DNA of 64,000 nt from Tritrichomonas musculus (taxonomy: Eukaryota > Parabasalia > Tritrichomonadida > Tritrichomonadidae): the NCBI GenBank assembly GCA_039105265.1, contig JAPFFF010000009.1:5332001-5396000 (forward strand), written 5' to 3'. Numbering within the stretch: position 1 is the first letter of the stretch; the number at the start of each line of letters is the position of its first letter. The notes beneath the pieces were generated by a model. It was not told the origin of the DNA, ran no database searches, and worked only from the letters and a program-made list of their open reading frames with translations. The position numbers and the translations under genes were made by a program. Below, in pieces: positions 60,313-64,000 of the stretch.

Positions 60313-61095
60313 AGAGGTATTCACCTTAAGTGACTTAACGGTCATTTTTCTTCTTTAAAATGTATTTTTAATTTTTTGAGCTAAATACAGATTATTTTTA
60401 TTTCTTTTTATCATCAAAATAATCTATAAAATGTTTAAATGACGATTTGAATATTAAATTGAAGAAAAAATCATATTTTAGTTAACAATATAATTATATC
60501 ATTTTATTTATAACATCGAATATATTTTGGATATCTTCATTATTCCAAAGTATTGTCACAATAAATGAAAATTTCTAATTATTTCCTAATTCAGAAACTG
60601 CAAAATCTGCATTCTTCATACTTTCAAACCCAAAAAGCATTTTTAAAGAAAAACAGATGATAACTTCAAAAATTGTCTTTATATGATTCTACATCTTTAA
60701 TATAATGATTATATTGGCCATGAGAATTTATTCCTAGAAGCATTAGTGATTTTATGCGGCCAATTTTTTGGAAAATATGTTTCATTTATTAGACTCAAAA
60801 TAAAAAATAAACGTTTTTTAACGTACATATTATTACAAAAATATTCAAAATTTTTAATAAAATTAAAGTGGCATTTGGGAACATTTTTCTTTCAATTTTT
60901 TTCTACGATATTTTACGGTTTTGAATGGCTCATAAACATTGAAAAAAATAATTTTTTTTATAAAATCGAATTTTCTCAAAAACTAGCGCATAAATAATTT
61001 TGCAATTTTTAATGTATCATTTATTAAATAAATGCGCTTTAATTTTTATATTTTTTTAAAAAAATACAGTCAAAATCCTCAAAGTGAATACCTCT
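60313..61095. mobile_element. 783-bp non-autonomous DNA transposon with inverted ends and 8-bp target duplication
   Basis: The left end AGAGGTATTCAC (60313-60324) and right end GTGAATACCTCT (61084-61095) are perfect 12-bp inverted repeats. A weaker match continues for about 35 bases. The 8-bp sequence TTTTGCAT flanks both sides exactly (60305-60312 and 61096-61103). The inside is A/T-rich, without a transposase. An 8-bp duplication suggests a hAT- or P-like superfamily derivative, or a shifted 9-bp Mutator-like one. The exact duplication implies fairly recent insertion. Confidence 0.8.
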
Positions 61096-61158
61096 TTTTG
61101 CATATAATAACTCTCTATGTTTTACTGTTTACTTACAAATGTGGCTATTTCTGTTCAT

Positions 61159-61195
61159 AATTGAAAGTGGACAGGGATAATTTTATAACTTTTCC
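61159..61195 (-). repeat. Copy B of the 37-bp dispersed repeat
   Basis: The reverse complement matches 7963-7999 at 33 of 37 bases, with only transitions differing. It lies 55 bases outside the 783-bp element and is followed by a poly-A tract. Confidence 0.6.
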
Positions 61196-61374
61196 TTAAA
61201 AAAAAAAAAAAAAAGCTGATATGCAAAATTTACATTTTTCATATAGAAAGAAAGAAAAAAAAGTAAGGATTGACTTATGAATTTATTAATAATATTATAT
61301 AAAAAATTAAATAATTTCAATCAAATAAAATTAAATAAATTTTGTAATCTTATTGATATAATCAAAAATACCTT

Positions 61375-64000
61375 TTAGCACTTAAAAGGTATAAATAACA
61401 AATTTCCACTTTCTGTAAGTATAGAAATTGCTTCTTCTTGATCTAAATATGTCATATCTACAACTGGGCTTTTAGACTTAAATATGGGTTCCTTGATATT
61501 AAGATAAAATGCTTCAAAGGCAAATACATTCAAAGAATCATCACAAGCAACAACATAATCAAATCCACTTCTTGTTCTAAATGTGCTCCATTTAACCAAC
61601 TCATTATTTAATTCAACTTCTCTTATCATTTCTCCATTTGATGAAAACAACAACAAATTAAACTTTCTCTTTCCTTGATCGATTAATTTTGTTTGTACCA
61701 ATGTAAATCCCCAACAAATTGTCAAAAGGACCATATTAGGAATTTTCTCTCCAAGATCAACGGATTTGAAGAAAGAGCGGCTATTAATGCTACAGAAAAG
61801 CAAAGATGATAAAGAAGTCGACTTTTTAGAAGACTCATTATCAACATTCGTAGTTGATGATAATTTATCAGATGACTCACGAGCACCACATACCACCAAA
61901 TGGAATATTTGAGATACAGCTATACATTTAATTGATTCTCTGAATGAAGGAATTGAAAATAACGGTTTTGCTGGAGATCGAGTATCATATACTGTCAAGA
62001 CGGCGTCCAAATCAGCTGCAGCTATATATTGTCTTTCGGCAGCAATAGCGACCACTTCGTTTCTATTCTCCATCAACTTTAATATTGAAGTAATGAAAGA
62101 AAATTTAGCTTCATTTCCTTTACTTCCCTTTGCTTTATTATGGTTCACTATTGGATTGAGAGAGATGAAGAATATGTCGTTAATAGCGTTACCAACGACC
62201 ACCATATCAGTACTCAAGAACAATGTAACTGTAGAACGTAATTGAGAGTCAGGCAAATTTATATCCTCAGTCTTTAACGAAGAAGCGGCAGAAGCAGTCA
62301 CGGTGACCGTTAAATCCGATGAATTTTTATTAGATGAGTTAGAACTCTCAGGTGGATGTGACTGATGAAGTATAGAAAAGATATTCATCTTAGTTTTCCT
62401 TATACTCTTAAAGAACGGCGAGAAAGAGATCTCATCGGCAAGAAAAGAGGACGATGAAGGTGAAATTCTCGATTTAGGTGAATTTTGATCGTCATCGCTT
62501 AACGAGAAAGCTTTCATTTTCTGCTGCTGATCTTGGACATCATTTGCCACTGACACGTTTCCAATAAAGTTCTGGAAACCGCCATTTTTCAATCCAGATT
62601 TGGCCGAACTTGCTGAAGGGACGTTTTGTACATTGGAAAGATTCAATATTGGCAAACCACGGGCATTGCTATTATTCTTGTTTTTATCGTTTATAATGTT
62701 CGAATTGAATCTCTTTCTAAATCCGAATCCTCTAGGTGTACTGCTAGGTGCTCCTTGCTTCTGGATCTCGTCGAAGTTGATTTCGGCCAATATAAAGTCT
62801 CCTTTATCGTCGATTGTTATCAACTCGTTACCATTCAAATAACCGCCAAGAATTCGTACGTTAAAATCGACATTCAAAGAGACCATGCTATTCAACGTTG
62901 TGAAAATCGACGTGTTCCAGTTTGTGTCGTCTTCGACGCCGTTTCTAGGAAAGATTGCTCGCACTGGGTGCGGCTCATTAAACAATTTGGCGGGAATTTG
63001 ACCAACATAGGTCAAAATGGCTTCAATTTCAGGTCTGTTCATTATATCTCTTCCCAGTTCGGTCTTCCAAATGCCTTTGTACATCTGCGGCTTGTAGACG
63101 TTGTTCGCTTCAAAGCTGTTCTGCTTCACACCCCAAATGAGGTCGATCCATTCATGAAGATGGCTCGAAACATACTTGCTTTCGAGCGCCTTTCTGTGCT
63201 TGTATATGAAGTCTATCGGAGAACTCGCCCACGGAGGAAGCTCGACATCATTCACGGGGACAGTTGCATCTTTGGGATCATCAGACGTTCCTTCTGGGTT
63301 GACCTTGCCTAAGTTGAAGTGGTTCTTGTTTTGAAGGAACTCTGGAAGGAAGAAGAATTCAGGAATCAACTCTCTAAAGTCGCCCTTTAAAGAAGTCACT
63401 GTATCGAATGTCTTCTTGATTGACAAGAAAAGTCGTGCTGCGTTGTCGAAGCGTCCGCCTTGCATCTCGGTGTGCAGTGTGGTAAACGGCTCCTGGCGGA
63501 TCAAATAGAGGAAAAGTGACAAGGGTGAAATCGGCGCTGATGAATACATGAAAGCAGGCATTCCTTCACTTTCATACGACTTGTAATCGCTGATGTAATC
63601 GTCCAGTCTTTCAGGGTTAAGAGCGCCAATTGGCTTCGACAAGTCACGATATATTTTCTCATCGTCAAAGTGAATTTCAGGTGAAATATAGTCGGTTAGA
63701 ATCCATGGCATTAAAGGATATTGTGAAGCGTTGTTGAAACTTCGTCCTGAATAAACGTTCAACATCATTAAGTATTCAAAGTTGGATATCATTCCACTCA
63801 CCCAAGCTTCGGTTAGTTTGAAGCTATTGAAGAATGGCTGGAATCTTTTATTTTGAATGAATTGTATGGTTGAGTCACTCATTAACGGCTTCCTCTTTTC
63901 AATAGCAAACTTTTCAATCTCTTTCAAAACAGCCTTTGCTTTGAGAGCGGGGAAATTGACAAAGAGGGAATCGCCGTCTCTCAAGAAGATTTCAATTGCT
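61375..64000 (-). CDS. BEACH-WD40 protein, 5' end cut by window
   Basis: The frame is open through the right edge (EIFLRDGDSLFVNF upstream of the first in-frame TTG), so the true N-terminus lies outside. About 874 residues are visible. The BEACH domain fills roughly the first 330: LTEAWVSGMISNFEYLMMLN, then YSGRSFNNASQYPLMPWIL, then MPAFMYSSAPISPLSLFLYL. It ends with LPPWASSPIDFIYKHRKALE. WD40-like beta blades with a Ser-rich disordered insert (about 430-590) follow to the C-terminus (FRTRSGFDYVVACDDSLNVF). The LvsA/neurobeachin/LYST class controls lysosome, endosome and vesicle traffic. G and C content rises toward the BEACH part, as in conserved genes. A PH-like domain usually precedes BEACH and would be off the window. 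Confidence 0.93.
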   Translation of the reverse strand, partial: AIEIFLRDGDSLFVNFPALKAKAVLKEIEKFAIEKRKPLMSDSTIQFIQNKRFQPFFNSFKLTEAWVSGMISNFEYLMMLNVYSGRSFNNASQYPLMPWILTDYISPEIHFDDEKIYRDLSKPIGALNPERLDDYISDYKSYESEGMPAFMYSSAPISPLSLFLYLIRQEPFTTLHTEMQGGRFDNAARLFLSIKKTFDTVTSLKGDFRELIPEFFFLPEFLQNKNHFNLGKVNPEGTSDDPKDATVPVNDVELPPWASSPIDFIYKHRKALESKYVSSHLHEWIDLIWGVKQNSFEANNVYKPQMYKGIWKTELGRDIMNRPEIEAILTYVGQIPAKLFNEPHPVRAIFPRNGVEDDTNWNTSIFTTLNSMVSLNVDFNVRILGGYLNGNELITIDDKGDFILAEINFDEIQKQGAPSSTPRGFGFRKRFNSNIINDKNKNNSNARGLPILNLSNVQNVPSASSAKSGLKNGGFQNFIGNVSVANDVQDQQQKMKAFSLSDDDQNSPKSRISPSSSSFLADEISFSPFFKSIRKTKMNIFSILHQSHPPESSNSSNKNSSDLTVTVTASAASSLKTEDINLPDSQLRSTVTLFLSTDMVVVGNAINDIFFISLNPIVNHNKAKGSKGNEAKFSFITSILKLMENRNEVVAIAAERQYIAAADLDAVLTVYDTRSPAKPLFSIPSFRESIKCIAVSQIFHLVVCGARESSDKLSSTTNVDNESSKKSTSLSSLLFCSINSRSFFKSVDLGEKIPNMVLLTICWGFTLVQTKLIDQGKRKFNLLLFSSNGEMIREVELNNELVKWSTFRTRSGFDYVVACDDSLNVFAFEAFYLNIKEPIFKSKSPVVDMTYLDQEEAISILTESGNLLFIPFKC

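Larger units (their letters stand above)
59509..61374. other. Spacer with palindrome and inverted-repeat element
   Basis: About 1.9 kb between two minus-strand genes. It holds a 20-bp palindrome next to the giant gene's start (59520-59539), A/T-simple sequence (59560-60300), the 783-bp inverted-repeat element (60313-61095), and copy B of a 37-bp dispersed repeat (61159-61195) followed by a poly-A run. A short plus-strand frame at 60746-60997 is not accepted as a gene. Confidence 0.6.

Noticed and set aside
60746-60997. 83-codon frame inside the 783-bp transposon
   Set aside because: Composition is A/T-driven; no transposase-like residues or family resemblance.
62600-63312. Plus-strand frames opposite the BEACH gene
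   Set aside because: Shadows of a clearly conserved minus-strand coding sequence.

Overview
The window is strongly AT-rich eukaryotic DNA with compact, mostly uninterrupted protein genes on both strands, separated by low-complexity A/T spacers. The gene set is a STE20/PAK-type kinase, a two-repeat Myb protein, ankyrin-repeat proteins, a GRIP golgin, a BEACH/WD40 protein, several flagellum-linked proteins, an intron-poor layout and a bacterial-looking acetyltransferase. Together with a terminal-inverted-repeat element resembling a Maverick derivative, this points to a parabasalid flagellate, most likely a Tritrichomonas-like trichomonad. The species call is inference, because nothing in the window names it directly.

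Layout. 0-6 kb: a PPP-family phosphatase running off the left edge, a divergent STE20/PAK-like kinase, a small orphan, and an enolase with an ENO4-type N-terminal extension. 6-18 kb: a PPP2R3C/TON2-like PP2A regulatory subunit, a Myb protein, a Ser-rich orphan and an importin-beta-like protein, with long gene-poor spacers. 18-28 kb: a 1641-residue HEAT-type protein, a DUF4200 (CFAP73/CCDC42-like) coiled-coil protein, an orphan with a conserved PRLPGQ/NVPEHFHNA core, and a TMEM181/Wntless-like membrane protein. 28-33.4 kb: a decayed stretch, then a 4.1-kb element with 186-199-bp inverted repeats, a 5-bp target duplication, an HNH nuclease frame and a long fibre-like frame. 33.6-48 kb: ankyrin proteins, a UAS/UBX protein, a golgin, a KATNIP-like protein, a ribokinase and a long coiled-coil protein. 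48-64 kb: Listerin, a GNAT acetyltransferase, a giant CEP76/CC2D2A-like protein, a spacer carrying a 783-bp inverted-repeat element, and a BEACH/WD40 protein running off the right edge.

Several genes fit flagellar or basal-body biology (DUF4200, KATNIP-like, CEP76/CC2D2A-like, TON2-like, ENO4-like). Others serve proteostasis and traffic (Listerin, UBX, golgin, importin-like, BEACH). Nothing is arranged as an operon. Several neighbours are divergent and share short spacers (37115-37326 and 41436-41658).

Most notable: two short AT-only inserts after the conserved Gly of two different ankyrin repeats; an ENO4-type enolase that keeps all catalytic residues; a nested 12-bp/72-bp repeat giving an L-x-N-Q tetrapeptide array; and two inverted-repeat mobile elements with recognisable target duplications. 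All family assignments come from reading motifs, not from database searches. Protein starts given here are the first ATG in a sensible context.
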